NCBI GenBank assembly: GCA_021162285.1
Contig: JAGGYZ010000011.1
Coordinates: 1 to 5,932, forward strand
Origin: Candidatus Fermentibacteraceae bacterium
GTDB taxonomy: Bacteria; Fermentibacterota; Fermentibacteria; Fermentibacterales; JCC-6
Reading direction: 5' to 3'
Length of the DNA stretch: 5,932 bases
The notes below the pieces were generated by a model. That model saw only the letters and a list, made by a program, of their open reading frames with translations, was not told where the DNA came from and ran no database searches. Both the position numbers and the translations under genes were made by a program. Positions 5,314-5,932 of the stretch are shown here, piece by piece. How positions within the stretch are numbered: the stretch's first letter is position 1; each line of letters opens with the position of its first letter.

Positions 5314-5883
5314 CTAAAAGACTCGGCTGTCCTGAATTATGATCCCTGAAAGGTCTTTTTCAGCTTCACCGGTAAGTTCGCCTCCGATGGGAACCCATTC
5401 ACCTGTGAAAGTCAAGTCAAAGAACATATCCTCTTTCACATTGAGACGGGTACCTATCTCTGCACCCAGCATGGTTCCACCTGTGTTTTTGATTCAAGTA
5501 CAGTACCATTTTCGTTGACTGAATCCCAGACAATAATTCCACCGCCGGTGAGACCCACATACGGTTCCAGTCCACGGGTTCCTGCATATGGTCTGTAGAA
5601 AGGATAGCTTTTGTAAGCGAGATTTAGCATAACCGAGGGAATTTCATCGTAATGCTGTCTGTGGATCCGCAGAGCCCAACACCGATGGAAAGGCGGAACT
5701 TCTCTGGCATTGTAGTGAACCGGTGCAGGGCAGTACTACCGGTTAAATAAAAACTGTTCTCCAGAGCAAACACAACTGCGAGTACACTGTCTTGTAATGT
5801 ATAAAGTTCTTTGTAGTCTATCGATTTTTCCGTTCGAGACCTTCAAAGAAGTTGTTCTCTCCAGACAGAACACAGAAGAGCAT
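5314..5883 (-). pseudogene. Beta-barrel-like envelope protein gene broken by three one-base losses
   Basis: Four minus-strand frame segments join into one protein of about 190 residues. Segment one runs from ATG 5883 (MLFCVLSGENNFFEGLE) to TAG 5818-5820. Segment two (SIDYKELYTLQDSVLAVVFA, later FRLSIGVGLCGST) ends at TAA 5624-5626. Segment three (HYDEIPSVMLNLAYK, GLEPYVGLTGGGIIVWDS) ends at TAG 5454-5456. Segment four (GTMLGAEIGTRLNVKEDMFF, FTGEWVPIGGEL) ends SRVF at TAG 5314-5316. Each join needs one added base. Two fall at five-T runs on the + strand (5825-5829 and 5486-5490); the third lies near 5655. Alternating strands, Gly-rich turns and a terminal Phe suggest an outer-membrane beta-barrel. 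The start is uncertain: the leader is short, an in-frame stop lies directly upstream, and a more hydrophobic leader (CIALIHALLC) sits in another frame. The cause may be gene decay or base-calling error. Confidence 0.65.
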
Positions 5884-5932
5884 GGATTAATGCAATGCAC
5901 AGTTGACGGAAGGCTATTTTGTACTTATCATG
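5880..5932 (+). repeat. Dispersed repeat, copy 2 (cut by the window edge)
   Basis: Matches 3146-3198 without gaps; the strongest part is 5899-5932. It lies directly upstream of the broken minus-strand gene and overlaps its apparent start. Both copies have the same orientation, so together they bracket the region from 3146 to the window end as direct repeats. Confidence 0.7.

Noticed and set aside
1..5932. CRISPR array, tRNA or rRNA genes
   Set aside because: I saw no regularly spaced repeats, no cloverleaf with a TTCGA-type arm, and no rRNA-like sequence.

Overview
The window looks like chromosomal DNA from a Gram-negative-type (diderm) bacterium. Three things support this: the end of an LpxL/HtrB-type lipid A acyltransferase, two genes that look like outer-membrane beta-barrel proteins, and a lipoprotein with a clean lipobox. 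Base composition is middling, and AGA/AGG arginine codons are freely used. I cannot place the organism; it does not read like a familiar proteobacterium.

Left part (1-3101): a compact, probably co-transcribed set on the + strand. It holds the 3' part of the lipid A acyltransferase, an AzgA-type NCS2 purine permease, a protein of unknown function with a Rossmann-like GAGKFG start and a conserved-looking Cys/His set, and a small outer-membrane-type gene. The gaps are 11-21 bases and each gene has a G-rich ribosome binding site. The last gene is broken by an in-frame TAG and a one-base frameshift.

Right part (3102-5932): sparse, accessory-looking DNA. A 357-base gap holds one copy of a dispersed repeat. 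It is followed by a secreted protein of unknown function, a 710-base gap, a small lipoprotein with its own promoter-like sequence and a strong hairpin after its stop, and a minus-strand beta-barrel-like gene broken by three single-base losses. The second copy of the repeat sits at the right edge, just upstream of that broken gene.

The most notable item is in the 710-base gap. Bases 4324-4490 can fold almost end to end into one long hairpin (59 pairs in 167 bases). Its ten non-Watson-Crick pairs are all G-U when read as + strand RNA. A promoter-like sequence lies about 30 bases upstream, and TA dinucleotides flank the inner arms. It could be a structured RNA gene, a palindromic MITE-like element, or both. 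I do not recognise it as a known family.
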